Source: Thiomonas sp. FB-Cd
Lineage (GTDB): Bacteria; Pseudomonadota; Gammaproteobacteria; Burkholderiales; Burkholderiaceae_C
Assembly: GCF_000733775.1 (NCBI RefSeq)
Contig: NZ_JPOE01000002.1
Span: 1,426,001 to 1,490,000, forward strand
Reading direction: 5' to 3'
Length of the DNA stretch: 64,000 nt
The notes beneath the pieces were generated by a model, which worked only from the letters and a program-made list of their open reading frames with translations, did not search any database and was not told the DNA's origin. The stretch's first letter is position 1. Every line of letters starts with the position of its first letter. This document shows positions 1-8,401 of this stretch, piece by piece. Position numbers and translations under genes: made by a program.

Positions 1-985
1 AGGTCTCCCCCGGGCCGAAGCGGAACTCGTGCACCGTCACCGGCTCGACGTCCTGGCCGTCGGCGGCCACGACCGTAAGCTTCAGACCCGGAATGCGCAC
101 GTCGTAGAAGGTGTCGCCCGAGCCGTTGATGAAGCGCAGGCGCGCCGTCTTGCCCGGCTCGATCGGCGCAGTCCAGTTGCCTGCCGGGGTCGTGCCATTC
201 ATCAAGTAGCTCAACGTCGCGCCGGAAAGATCCGACAGGTCGCCCCAGCTCATGCGCATGCGCTGCCACATCGCACGCTTGTCCAGTGCGGCGCGCAGGC
301 CATTGCGCTCGACATCGCGAAAAAAGTCCACCGCGGTAGGTTGGTGGTAGTTGTCGAAATCGCTGCTGTCCTTGAGCTTGGCCAGCACGCGCATGGGATC
401 CGCATCCATCCAGTCGGACAGCAGCACCACGTGGTCGCTGTCGGCCTGCACGGAGTGGCCGCGCGCGGGGTCGATGATGATCGCCCCGTACATGCCCGTC
501 TGTTCCTGCATCCCCGAGTGCGAGTGGTACCAGAAGGTGCCCGCCTGGCGGACCTGAAAGCGGTAGACGAACGTTTCGCCCGGAGGGATTCCGGCGAAGC
601 TCAGGCCGGGCACGCCATCCATCTGAAACGGCACGAGCATGCCGTGCCAGTGGATGGACGTGCTGTGCGGCATGCGGTTGGTCACGCGCAGGGTGACCGT
701 GTCACCCTCCTTCCAGCGCAGCGTGGGGCCGGGAATGGAGCCGTTGATGGTGGTGGCCATGCGCGGCCGGCCGGTGAAATTCACCGGGGTTTCGGCCACC
801 ACCAGATCGAATTCAGTGCCGCGCAGTTCGGGGGCGGTCCCGGTGCGCGTGCGCCGGGACGGGCCCTGGGCGCGTGCCGCCAGCGGCGGCAGCCCGAGCA
901 GCACGCCACCGGCGGCCAGCCCCTGCATGAAGCGGCGCCGCGCCATGCGGTGCGGGACGAGTAAGTCTGGGGAGGTGTGTTGCAT
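1..985 (-). CDS. CopA-type multicopper oxidase, N-terminal part (runs off the left edge)
   Basis: Periplasmic multicopper oxidase, probably a copper-resistance oxidase of the CopA type. The visible 328 codons start at an ATG preceded by AGAGGA six bases upstream. Residues 16-20 (RRRFM) followed by a hydrophobic Ala/Leu-rich stretch form a twin-arginine signal, so the enzyme would be exported folded with its copper. Type 2/3 copper ligand motifs of the first cupredoxin domain are present: HWHG at about residues 112-115 and WYHSHSG at about 152-158. The C-terminal copper motifs lie outside the window, so laccase-like relatives cannot be excluded. A second in-frame ATG at 946 would cut the signal short and is less likely. 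Confidence 0.88.
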   Translation of the reverse strand, partial: MQHTSPDLLVPHRMARRRFMQGLAAGGVLLGLPPLAARAQGPSRRTRTGTAPELRGTEFDLVVAETPVNFTGRPRMATTINGSIPGPTLRWKEGDTVTLRVTNRMPHSTSIHWHGMLVPFQMDGVPGLSFAGIPPGETFVYRFQVRQAGTFWYHSHSGMQEQTGMYGAIIIDPARGHSVQADSDHVVLLSDWMDADPMRVLAKLKDSSDFDNYHQPTAVDFFRDVERNGLRAALDKRAMWQRMRMSWGDLSDLSGATLSYLMNGTTPAGNWTAPIEPGKTARLRFINGSGDTFYDVRIPGLKLTVVAADGQDVEPVTVHEFRFGPGET

Positions 986-1382
986 GGATTCCTCTTGCCT
1001 TCCAGGAAATGGCCGCGCAGCCGGGACGAACTGCGTGAACCGTCGGGTGATGGGGCGCCCCATCACGAGCAACGCATGCTAAAAATGGCATGCTTTCCGG
1101 GGCATGACCGAAAAATGACGCTTCTGTCATCTTCGTCTCATGCCACGCCGGCCTGAACTCGCCAAAAGCGATAGATAGGCCGGCTTGACCGCTCAGGCTC
1201 AGGCGTTGGCGCGTCGTTCTGTGATCGTTGCCGGCGGCAAGCACAGGTCGGAGTCCTTGCAGGCTTGCACGCGCACCTGCACTTGCACACCCTGCAGGAG
1301 CGCGAGACCGCGCAGGCCAACACGCGTGCCGTCTTTGTAGACCCCGATGGTCCTCCCGCCGACGCGCAAGCCAGTGTTCTAT
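986..1382. other. Non-coding region upstream of the copper oxidase
   Basis: About 400 bases hold the promoter region of the oxidase and, towards the insertion element, open frames that match no family I recognise. GCATGC occurs twice (1074-1079 and 1088-1093). The ORFs crossing here change composition at the element boundary and look accidental. Confidence 0.5.
1115..1130. promoter_or_regulatory. Inverted repeat, possible metal-responsive operator
   Basis: ATGAC and GTCAT form perfect 5-bp arms around a 6-base spacer, about 130 bases upstream of the copper oxidase start. Position and shape suit a two-component (CopR-type) or other operator. That role is inferred from context only. Confidence 0.3.
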
Positions 1383-2830
1383 GAACTCTCCCCCCACTAA
1401 ACTGCTTGTGCGGTTGTCGTGGGGGTTTCGCGGGTCACAGACTTGGACTTGCCACGTTGCCGTGGCAGAGGTTTCGGCCTCGCCGCCACGCCCGTTCCAG
1501 GCGTGTTCGCGTCGACGAGCACCACCAACGCGCTGTTTTGGTCGCGTTGCATGACATGCCCGCAGTGCGGGCATGTCATGCATGCGCTCTGCGAGCGTCT
1601 TGGGCACGATCTCCCAACACGCCGAGCAGCGCTGCGACGGTTTGAGTTGGCGCGTGTTGGCGTGTTGCTCAGGTGCAGGCGCGTACCAGCTTCTTCCGCT
1701 TTGTACGCGAGCATCGGATGCGCCATGCCGAACCCTGCCGAGAGGTTCTCCCGGTTGAGTCCGGCCTTTTGCCGCACGCGACGGCCCGGTGTCTCCACCG
1801 TGCCCTTCGCGCTGCGGCTCATGTTCTTGGGTGCGAGTTCTTCGGTCGCCAGCACCGCGCATTGCCGCACCATCCTGGTCGTTTCCTTGTGCACGAAGTC
1901 CCGGCGCAGGTTGCCGATGCGATCATGCAGCCGGGCGATGGCACTGCCAAGCCGCTTGTGCCGAATGGAGCCCCGGCGCTTGCGTGCGCGCTGACGTTGC
2001 AGCGCGGCAAGGCGCGGCAGTTCCTCGCGCACCCAGCGCGGGTTGTCGATGTTCCGTCCATCATCGAACGTCGCCCAGTCGGTGACGCCGAAGTCCACGC
2101 CACGGCGTAGATCATCGGTGCGCTGCCGCGCGCAGGCTTCTTCGGGCACGCGCAGCGTCACCGACACGAACCACTGACCGTTCCTGCGCGTGAGGGTGAT
2201 GTCGTTAGGCTTCGCGTCAGCGCCGAAGCGATGCTGCCCACGCGCCCGGATGGACATGGCGGATGGACCACTGCCAAGCCGCAGCGTGGCGCCGCGGTGG
2301 CCGTTCTGCATGAGCTTCCAGCCAGCCGGGTCGGGGTATGAGAAGCCGGAGAACCGCTTGGCCGCTTTGAATCACGGGAATCCAGGCGTTTGACCAGCGT
2401 TGACCCGGCGAAAGAACGACTGGAAGGCGAGATCCAGCCGCCGCAGCGTCTGCTGCAGCGCGTGGCTACCGAGTTCCATGAACTCGGGGCGATCGGCCTT
2501 GATCGCGGGCAGCGCGTTTTGCTGCTCGTAGTAACTGATGGACTTCTTGGCTTTGCGCCAGGCGTCGATGCGCTCTTCGAGCGCCGCGTTGTACAGCTCG
2601 CAGTGCAGTCGCGTCCACGCATCCAGCTGCGCCATCTGCGCCATCTGCACGGCATTGGGATACAGCTTGAGCGTGACTTTGCGCCGTTGCATGCTGGTAT
2701 TTTATCCAGCTAAAGACGGGGCAACAAGCGCAAACTGCCCGCTTGACCCCTTCCTGCCCGGACGGCTTCGCCTGAGTGACGCTGAGCGTCAGGCCGGGCG
2801 AGGAACGGGAATGCGCGGGCATGTGTTCAT
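1383..2830 (-). mobile_element. TnpB-only IS200/IS605-family element, copy 1 (degenerate)
   Basis: Ends were set by comparison with the second copy at 7101-8539. Both share the outer GAACTCTC end, a subterminal hairpin (CCACTAAAC-type arm against GTxGTGG) next to the 3' end of tnpB, and an outer end reading TGTTCAT beyond tnpB's 5' side, where a GCCCGG...CCGGGC hairpin sits. There is no tnpA and no target duplication, as expected for this family. The copies are roughly 80-90% alike by eye. This one carries a dead tnpB and is presumably immobile. Confidence 0.8.
1397..2692 (-). pseudogene. tnpB: tnpB (RNA-guided nuclease family), inactivated copy
   Basis: Starts MQRRKVTLKLYPN like the intact copy. 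An in-frame TGA at about 2369-2371 replaces the Arg codon found in the other copy (GFPRFKAAK becomes GFP-stop-FKAAK). Reading then continues in the same frame through the RuvC-like DFGVTDWATF segment and the LATEEL motif. After LHLSN, an 8-base duplication near 1657-1664 shifts the frame and destroys the first zinc-finger cysteine pair. A second indel restores the frame at CPHCGHVMQRDQNSA. Two independent kinds of lesion make this a genuine pseudogene rather than a sequencing slip. Confidence 0.88.
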
Positions 2831-2872
2831 CGACAACGCCGAGCTGACGGCGGTCGACACGTACTAGCTCTA

Positions 2873-3465
2873 CTACTTCACGCTGGCGAGGATTTCCTTG
2901 AGCTGCTGTGAGTCTGGCGGCCCCACCATCATCATCGCGTCGCCCTGCTTGTTGCGGTAGAGCAAGGTGGGCACACCCGGAGACTTTGTGGCTTCGAGCA
3001 AGGCATTGTTGGCATTGAGAATGGCGCTGCTGCTGGGCGACACCTTGGTCGTCGGAGTGATGCCGCCACCTTTTCCGTTGGAACCTTTGCCATAGGTGTT
3101 CTCGTTCTCGTAGAACGCCGCAAGGCGGTTGGGCGCCTGCAGAATGGCGGCCCCCTTGGTCACGCTGGTGGGGGTGAGCACGGCCACCGGCACCCAGCGG
3201 AATTCGAGACCATCCTTTCGACCGCAGAGCGCAGCGCGGTGTACAGCTCATGGCAATACGGGCAGTTGGCGTCGAAGAAGATGTACAGCACACGCGCCCC
3301 CTTGCCTTCGGTAATGGCTGTGGCCTTCCCCATATTGGCGAGCACCTTCACGGCATCGGGATTTTGCGTTTGCTGCGCAATGGCCGGTGGAGCAATGCCG
3401 ACGAGGCTGGCGCCAAGGGCAGCGGCGCATGCGGCGCGCAACAGGGTGCGTCGATAGGGATCCAT
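2873..3465 (-). pseudogene. DsbC/DsbG-like periplasmic thiol-disulfide protein, frameshifted
   Basis: The N-terminal part has a signal peptide (residues about 5-30, ending APPAIAQ) and a thioredoxin-fold active site, FFDANCPYCHELY, the CPYC motif of disulfide isomerases. The frame breaks near 3195-3205, where GTCGAAAGGATGG needs one more A to read VEKDGLEFRWVPVAVL. The remainder, through SPGVPTLLYRNKQGD with the cis-Pro loop, is in the next frame. With one base restored the gene would encode 197 residues, a normal length for single-domain DsbG-like proteins. It could be a sequencing error in an A-run. If intact, the protein would isomerise or reduce disulfides in exported proteins, plausibly related to the copper oxidase nearby. 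Confidence 0.75.
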
Positions 3466-3809
3466 CGGTGTAGTTCCTCGTTGTCAGAAAGCCATTTGCA
3501 CCGCAGTATGCCGCAAGCCTTGGGGGTTTGCTCGGCGCCGGCCTCGGTCGTGCATCCCATTGACGCGGTCTTGGCCCGGCCGAGGCATGGCTGTCATAGC
3601 GGCAGCTTCATGCTCCGCCTTTTCTTCGACCATCGTGACGTTGCCGCAGTTCGATAGCAGCGCTCGAGGATTCGCAGCATGAACTGACCCAAACCGCGGG
3701 CGCAATGCCCGCAGACCTCGCTTACGGACTGCACGACAGGAGTCGTGCGTCCGCACAAGATGAGGTCAACATGAAAAGCCCCAGGCTTGTGGACTGAGGC
3801 TTCGAATCG
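3466..3809. other. Intergenic region with no recognisable gene
   Basis: About 340 bases between the thiol-disulfide gene and the outermost tRNA-Asn repeat. Several open frames exist on both strands, but none has family resemblance or a convincing ribosome site. Confidence 0.5.
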
Positions 3810-3848
3810 TGGCTCCCCGACCTGGGCTCGAACCAGGGACCTGCGGAT
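3810..3848 (-). repeat. Outermost att-like copy of the tRNA-Asn 3' end
   Basis: 39 bases identical to the 3' end of tRNA-Asn: CCA, acceptor strand, T arm and variable region through part of the anticodon arm. It diverges afterwards, so it is not a tRNA. It has the same orientation as the copies at 9299 and 17762. Confidence 0.85.
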
Positions 3849-3954
3849 CGACGCGCTGCGCCCCCCGATCCCAGCCTGCTCCAAGCTCATACCTGATTTG
3901 GAAAAGACTGCCAGGCCTCGGCGCCCCACGCGCGACAGGGTGGGGCTTCGCCTG

Positions 3955-3981
3955 AAAAAAGGGCGACCCAGCGGGCCGCCC
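3955..3981 (-). terminator. Rho-independent terminator on the minus strand
   Basis: On the minus strand GGGCG pairs with CGCCC around an 11-base inner segment and is followed by six T residues. It lies just beyond the end of the disrupted HTH gene. Confidence 0.65.
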
Positions 3982-3993
3982 AGGAACAAATTT

Positions 3994-4596
3994 TCACGTG
4001 CAGAACCTATCGCGTCCAGCGCGCGTTATCAGTGCAGCGCCACCGCCCCCGCCCCCTTCACCGCCCCAACCGGCGCCTGGTAGTCGAGGAAGGTCAGGCC
4101 AATCCAGCTCTCGGTGTGTTGCATGCACGTCGAGCAAGAATCGCTTGAAGTCCAGGCTTGGCTCATCACAGGCATCAGGGATGAGTGCCCGCAGCTGCGG
4201 GTTCGCACAGAACCGCGCGAACTCTCTCTCGATGACCACGTCTTCTGGCTCCGTAATGGTCGCGAAGTCGCGCATAGTGATGTCGCCAGTGAGCAAGCGG
4301 ACGGTGATGGGCGGGATGCCGAGGTATCGAGCTGCCTTTGCGACGAACGATTGGTCGCGGAGCAGTTAGGGCGCTTGGCCGCGCTCGAGCATTCGCAGCT
4401 CCCGAGCGCTCACACCGAGCTCCTCCGCCAGCCTCCCTGCGCTGTGAAGGCGAAGACGCGCATCATCGAGCAGCCAAGCGAGGAGCGGGCCTCCGGGATG
4501 TCGGTAGCGCCTGCGCATTCGTGCCGAAGGTGCTTCGGACCGTTCTGCGGCCTGGTCAAGCGCGGCCAACGCCGAATCTTCGCGGTCTGTCGTCAT
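3994..4596 (-). pseudogene. Helix-turn-helix (XRE-like) gene with a premature stop
   Basis: The frame starts MTTDREDSALAAL with AGGA five bases before the ATG. It contains an HTH-like segment (AGRLAEELGVSARELRMLERG). A TAA at 4366-4368 interrupts it, yet the same frame continues in a protein-like way, LLRDQSFVAKAARYLGIPPI and then VVIEREFARFCANPQLRALIP. I read this as one gene of about 190 codons broken by a nonsense change. Near 4110 the alternative frame (TESWIGLTFLDYQAPVG, ending with TGA TAA at 4026-4031 just before the terminator) looks like the better C-terminus, so a frameshift may also be present. The family is not identified beyond DNA-binding. Confidence 0.5.
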
Positions 4597-4965
4597 AAGT
4601 GTCCTAGGGAATGCACGAAAAGTCATGCACCTCGTGTAGCGACCGCTCTCCAGCGGTCGGTCATCACGGGACGTCCTCGAAACCAAAATTTGGGCGGTGG
4701 GAACCGTGCACCTGGCTTGGCGAACCTGGCTTTGGTGCCTGCCGCCGAGACAACGCAATCGTCCCAAATACGCCGCGCAATGGTGCAACGCGACAATTTG
4801 TGAGGCTAACGCTCGCACTGACATTCCAAGGCGATGGCGGCATCCCGATGCTGCAATTGCTGCAAAGCAACACCGGCAGTGTGGATTCTTGAATCCTGAC
4901 GAGAACCTGCTAGATTAGGGTTAACCCTAGTTTCAACGAGAGGCTCCTCACAAGGGAGACACATC
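4597..4965. other. Intergenic region before the DUF3563 gene
   Basis: About 370 bases without a supported gene. The distal part contains the palindromic operator-like element at 4914-4931 and the promoter region of the small downstream gene. Confidence 0.5.
4914..4931. promoter_or_regulatory. Palindrome ATTAGGG-TTAA-CCCTAGT upstream of a DUF3563 gene
   Basis: Perfect core TAGGGTTAACCCTA at 4916-4929, about 37 bases before the ATG at 4966. An almost identical element (ATTAGGG-TATT-CCCTAAT) precedes the second DUF3563-like gene at 18083. This points to a common regulator or promoter architecture. Confidence 0.6.
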
Positions 4966-5172
4966 ATGAGCACGCTCACACAATTTCTGAACAAGATTTT
5001 TCCAGGCCTCGAGTCGCAAGAGGAACTGAACGAGGATTACCTCGCGCAGTCTGTCGACACGGCAGACCTTGAGCGCCGCATGCACGACATCGAATACAGC
5101 GGCATCGAGGATGCGCCTTTCCCCCTGAGCACGTCAGTGCCCGGTGCTTCAGGCTGGAGGCCGATGTGGTAA
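4966..5172 (+). CDS. Small DUF3563 family protein
   Basis: 68 residues. The pattern EDYLAQSVDTADLERRMHDIE is the hallmark of the DUF3563 family, which is common in Burkholderiales and has no assigned biochemical role. A short amphipathic N-terminus (MSTLTQFLNKIFPG) precedes it. The start is supported by AGGGAG upstream. It is preceded by the TAGGG palindrome shared with the 18083 gene. It lies within the outer integrated unit, so it may be an acquired or relocated paralogue of that gene. Confidence 0.75.
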   Translation: MSTLTQFLNKIFPGLESQEELNEDYLAQSVDTADLERRMHDIEYSGIEDAPFPLSTSVPGASGWRPMW

Positions 5173-5429
5173 CCAGCGGCGCTCCTGACTGTGCGCCAGC
5201 TTTCGGCGCGGAGCGGGCATTGGGCGTCGCGAGCGCTTGCGACCCGACGCCCTTCGTTTCCGCGGCCAAAACGCTGCTGCGCGTGCCGTTTGATGCGATG
5301 CGTGAGCACTACGCGAGCGCGGTTCGAGCAGGACTCATCGAGTGCTCCCAGATTGCCTCAGCGAATTTTGAGCGCAAGCTGGCCGCCTTGGAGCGCGCAA
5401 CGCTTGGGCCTTGGGCGCGGCGGGTTTGA
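5166..5429 (+). CDS. Hypothetical protein overlapping the DUF3563 gene
   Basis: 87 residues from a GTG that overlaps the end of the DUF3563 gene by seven bases, suggesting translational coupling. The middle (KTLLRVPFDAMREHYASAVR) and the end (ASANFERKLAALERATLGP) look like real amphipathic helices and are reminiscent of phasin-like small proteins. That resemblance is weak and I do not assign a function. The first 30 residues are low-quality, so the true start may lie further in. Confidence 0.4.
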   Translation: MVTSGAPDCAPAFGAERALGVASACDPTPFVSAAKTLLRVPFDAMREHYASAVRAGLIECSQIASANFERKLAALERATLGPWARRV

Positions 5430-5447
5430 GTTTCACCATGCGCGGTC

Positions 5448-6026
5448 TTAACGGCCGCGGCGTTTGACGAATCCTCGCTCCTGCAGGGTTCTGAGCAAGC
5501 TGCCCTCGGCTTCGCCTTGGACGGCGTCAAAGAGCTGCGCCCAGAGCCTGTACGCGCGTGTGTTGCGCACCCCTTCGGCGGGCGCTTTGCCATAGCGCCC
5601 ATTCGCCACTGCCTGAGTGGCGCTACGAACCGCCGACAGCGCCTCGGCCAGCGGGTCAGGTGCCGTTGCAGATTCAGCCGCCTGAGGATTTCCCGTAACG
5701 CGTAACCGCCCCACCGCCTCCATCAGTCGCTCAGCGGTTACGGCGGTTACAGGCTGCTCGCCACTGCGCTCAGCAGCCTCCGCGACCAGCCGCTGCGCTT
5801 CAACCAAGCGCCATCCAGGGTCGCGCTCCCGTCGCTCTTCGTCTCGTCGCTGCCGTTCCGCTGCATCCCTTGCTGGCGCGCAAATCCTGGCATCAACAAA
5901 GGCGCGCTCGTCCTCCGAGAGTTTAGGGAGACTGCGGACGGTGAGGGGACGGAGGAGTAACGAACGCGGTTTTTTGTGATTGTGAGCCACCCTGCGGGGT
6001 GGCTCAATTTCTTGAGTCGATGTCAT
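5448..6026 (-). CDS. Hypothetical charged protein
   Basis: 192 residues from the ATG at 6026. GGGAG lies about a dozen bases upstream, and an upstream extension to 6134 looks non-coding. It is very rich in Arg, Glu and Ala, with a central highly charged helix (DAAERQRRDEERRERD) and no membrane segment or signal. I do not recognise a family. It is convergent with the 5166 gene and divergent from mazE. Composition matches the host, unlike the AT-rich cargo of the inner unit. Confidence 0.5.
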   Translation of the reverse strand: MTSTQEIEPPRRVAHNHKKPRSLLLRPLTVRSLPKLSEDERAFVDARICAPARDAAERQRRDEERRERDPGWRLVEAQRLVAEAAERSGEQPVTAVTAERLMEAVGRLRVTGNPQAAESATAPDPLAEALSAVRSATQAVANGRYGKAPAEGVRNTRAYRLWAQLFDAVQGEAEGSLLRTLQERGFVKRRGR

Positions 6027-6146
6027 CGGTGAACCGCTCCCAAAATTCCTTCGGCGCGGAAAGAATTGAGCAGGACCCTCTCGACACGATTTCACACGCC
6101 CAGACCAATGGCTCCGCCAGTCAACGTACCGCACGCCAAGCGACCG

Positions 6147-6210
6147 GACAATGTCCTACTGGAATAACATATAAAGTGCTACTAAAATAGCACTTCCGCA
6201 GAATAGGAGG
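6147..6210 (+). promoter_or_regulatory. mazEF promoter with an inverted-repeat operator and strong RBS
   Basis: A TATAAA -10 box at 6170-6175 with a weak -35 (GACAAT, 6147-6152) is overlapped by the inverted repeat AAGTGCTA-N6-TAGCACTT at 6174-6195. AGGAGG follows at 6206-6210 before the ATG at 6213. This is the layout expected for autoregulation by a MazE-MazF complex. Confidence 0.6.
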
Positions 6211-6212
6211 CG

Positions 6213-6461
6213 ATGATGCTTCAGACCCTACGCAAAGCCGGCGGCTCTCTCGTGATGACTGTGCCCAAGGCGTTTATCGACCAAAATGGACTGGGTGACG
6301 GGTCCCAGGTGGAGCTCCATCTCCTGGGCAAGAAGATGACCGTGGAAGCGCCGACCCGCCCGCGTTACAAGCTGGCCGACTTGATGGCTGAGATGCCAGA
6401 GGGACTGCCGCGTGTCACAGGTTGGGATGAGATGCCCTCGGTTGGACTGGAGAGTGGCTGA
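6213..6461 (+). CDS. mazE: MazE-type (AbrB-fold) antitoxin
   Basis: 82 residues. The N-terminal swapped-hairpin AbrB/MazE DNA-binding domain is clear: LRKAGGSLVMTVPKAFID followed by GLGDGSQVELHLLGKKMTVE. The C-terminal 30 residues (KLADLMAEMPEGLPRVTGWDEMP) are the flexible toxin-neutralising tail. It overlaps the toxin start (TGATG), so the pair is translationally coupled. Predicted to bind the inverted repeat in its own promoter and to neutralise MazF until degraded by a protease. Confidence 0.9.
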   Translation: MMLQTLRKAGGSLVMTVPKAFIDQNGLGDGSQVELHLLGKKMTVEAPTRPRYKLADLMAEMPEGLPRVTGWDEMPSVGLESG

Positions 6462-6808
6462 TGGCGTATCTGCCGAACCGTGGCGACATCGTGCACCTCG
6501 ATTTCGACCCATCTTCCGGTCGAGAGATGAACGGCCCGCACTTCGGCCTTATCCTGAGCGGCAAGGTCTTCAACCAGCAAGGTCTGGCGATGATTTGCCC
6601 GATTTCGCAAGGGGCGGCTGCAGTGGCGCGCACCTATGGAACGGTCGTCACCTTGATGGGCACGGGAACGGATACCCAAGGTGCGATTCACTGTCATCAA
6701 CTCAAGTCGCTGGACTGGCGGGCGCGGAATGCGCGCTTCAAGGAAAGCGTGCCTCAGTTCATCATTGAAGAAGTCCAAGCCCGAGTCGAAGCCATCCTGT
6801 TTGACTGA
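6461..6808 (+). CDS. mazF: MazF/PemK-type endoribonuclease toxin
   Basis: 115 residues, the usual size. It begins YLPNRGDIVHLDFDPSSG, the conserved first strand of the MazF/PemK fold, followed by the GPHFGLILS strand, ICPISQG and TQGAIHCHQLKSLDWRAR, where the conserved QLKSLD segment and catalytic neighbourhood are intact. The predicted activity is sequence-specific mRNA cleavage. With mazE it would stabilise the outer integrated unit by addiction. No sign of damage. Confidence 0.92.
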   Translation: MAYLPNRGDIVHLDFDPSSGREMNGPHFGLILSGKVFNQQGLAMICPISQGAAAVARTYGTVVTLMGTGTDTQGAIHCHQLKSLDWRARNARFKESVPQFIIEEVQARVEAILFD

Positions 6809-7100
6809 CGGCCATGGCTACGGGATGGGGACTTCCGGGGGCGCAAGCACAAAATCAACGCACCGCGTGAACAGAGGAAATGCTCTTCGCCGTCATCCTC
6901 CACGACAAACCGGGCCAAGGCGCGCTGAGGGCCGAGCTACTGCCCCAGGATCTCGAGTGGCTGGACCATCACTCCACCGAGATAATCGGTGCTGGCTCAT
7001 TGCGGCATGAGCCCGGAGACGTCCCGCTTGGCGGGCTTTGGCTCGTCGAGGCCGAACACAAAGAGCAGGTCGTTGCACTCCTGCAATCAGACCCGTTTAT

Positions 7101-7310
7101 GAACTCTCCCGCCACTAAACCGCTTGCGCGGTTGTAGTGGGGGTTTCGCGGGTCACAGACTTGGACTTGCCCTGTTGCCGGGGCAGAGGTTTGGGTCTCG
7201 CCGCCACGCCCGTCCCAGGCGTGTGTTGCGTATTGAATGCGTCGATGAGCACCACCAACGCGCTGTTGCGGTCGCGCGGGGCCGTGTGCCCGCACGGGCA
7301 CACATGCATG
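7101..7310 (-). ncRNA. Probable omega-RNA (reRNA) of the intact TnpB element
   Basis: By analogy with characterised TnpB systems, a guide RNA is produced from the tnpB 3' end and right end of the element. Its guide would be the flanking sequence directly beyond 7101 (starting ATAAACGGGTCTG on the minus strand). Structural support is the terminal hairpin and an internal perfect inverted repeat at 7284-7303 that is preserved with different arms in copy 1. Exact boundaries are not determinable here. Confidence 0.45.
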
Positions 7311-8401
7311 CGTTGGCTCAGCGTCTTGGGCACAATCTCCCAGCACGCCGCGCAGCGCTGCGACGGTTTGAGCTGGCGCGTGTTGCTCAGATGCAGTCGC
7401 GTACCAGCTTCTTCCGCTTTGTACGCCAGCATCGGATGCGCCATGCCGAACGCGGCCGAGAGGATCTCCCGGTTGAGTCCGGCCTTTTGCCGCACGCGAC
7501 GGCCCGGTGCATCCACCGTGCCGCGTGCGCTGCGGCTCATGGTCTTCGGGGCCAATTGCTCGGTCGCCAGGACGGCGCATTGCCGCACCAGCTTGGTTGT
7601 TTCCTTGTGCACGAAGTCCCGGCGCCGATTGCCGATACGCTCGTGCAGCCGGGCGATGCGACGCCCGAGCCGTTTGAAGCGCAACGATCCGTTCTTCTTC
7701 CTGCCGCGCTGCCGCTGCAGCGCGGCAAGGCGCGGCAGTTCCTCGCGCAGCCAGCGCGGGTTATCGATGGTCCGTCCATCATCGAACGTCGCCCAGTCGT
7801 TGATCCCGAAATCCACCCCGCGGCGCTGATCGCCCGTGCGCTGCCGCGCACAGGCCGACTCGGGCACGCGCAGCGTCACCGACACGAACCACCCATCACC
7901 TTTGCGCGTGAGGGTGATGTCGTTGGGTTTGGCCTCAACCCCAAAGCGGTGACGCCCGCGCGCCCGGATAGACAGGGCCGCATCGCCGCTTCCCAACCGA
8001 AGCGTGGCACCACGGCCGCCGTGCTGCATGAGCTTCCAGCCAGCCGGGTCGCGATAGGCAAAGCCCGAGAACCGCTTCGCGGCCTTGAACCGCGGGAATC
8101 CAGGCGTTTGACCAGCTTTGACCCGGCGAAAGAACGACTGGAAGGCGAGATCCAGCCGCCGCAGCGTCTGCTGCAAGGCATGACTGCCGAGCGCGATGAA
8201 CTCAGGCCGATCCGCCTTGATCTGTGGCAGCGCGTTTTGCTGGTCGAAGTAGCTGATCGACTTGCCGGCCTTGTGCCAGGCGTCGATGCGCTCTTCCAGT
8301 GCCGCGTTGTACAACTCGCAGTGCAGCTGCGTCCACGCCTCCAGCCGCGCAGCTTGCGCGGCATTGGGATACAGCTTGAGCGTGACTTTGCGCCGTTGCA
8401 T
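7115..8401 (-). CDS. tnpB: TnpB, RNA-guided nuclease of IS200/IS605-family element
   Basis: 428 residues. The N-terminal wedge/REC region starts MQRRKVTLKLYPN. The split RuvC nuclease has its three acidic positions in DFGINDWATF, LATEQLAPK and PRDRNSA. A zinc-finger insert (CAACWEIVP...CPCGH) sits before the last motif. All elements appear intact, in contrast to copy 1. Characterised relatives cut DNA next to a short target-adjacent motif under guidance of an RNA encoded at the element's end. This promotes element retention after excision. The C-terminal tail (ARPKPLPRQQGKSKS) is basic. The gene is the sole CDS of the element. Confidence 0.93.
   Translation of the reverse strand: MQRRKVTLKLYPNAAQAARLEAWTQLHCELYNAALEERIDAWHKAGKSISYFDQQNALPQIKADRPEFIALGSHALQQTLRRLDLAFQSFFRRVKAGQTPGFPRFKAAKRFSGFAYRDPAGWKLMQHGGRGATLRLGSGDAALSIRARGRHRFGVEAKPNDITLTRKGDGWFVSVTLRVPESACARQRTGDQRRGVDFGINDWATFDDGRTIDNPRWLREELPRLAALQRQRGRKKNGSLRFKRLGRRIARLHERIGNRRRDFVHKETTKLVRQCAVLATEQLAPKTMSRSARGTVDAPGRRVRQKAGLNREILSAAFGMAHPMLAYKAEEAGTRLHLSNTRQLKPSQRCAACWEIVPKTLSQRMHVCPCGHTAPRDRNSALVVLIDAFNTQHTPGTGVAARPKPLPRQQGKSKSVTRETPTTTAQAV

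Noticed and set aside
29..964. 311-residue rightward open frame at the left edge
   Set aside because: Antisense to the multicopper oxidase, which has HWHG and HSHSG motifs and a Tat signal on the other strand.
3810..3848. Possible second tRNA gene at the outermost repeat
   Set aside because: Only the 3' half matches tRNA-Asn. The sequence beyond the anticodon side does not fold into a D arm or acceptor strand, so it is an att remnant.
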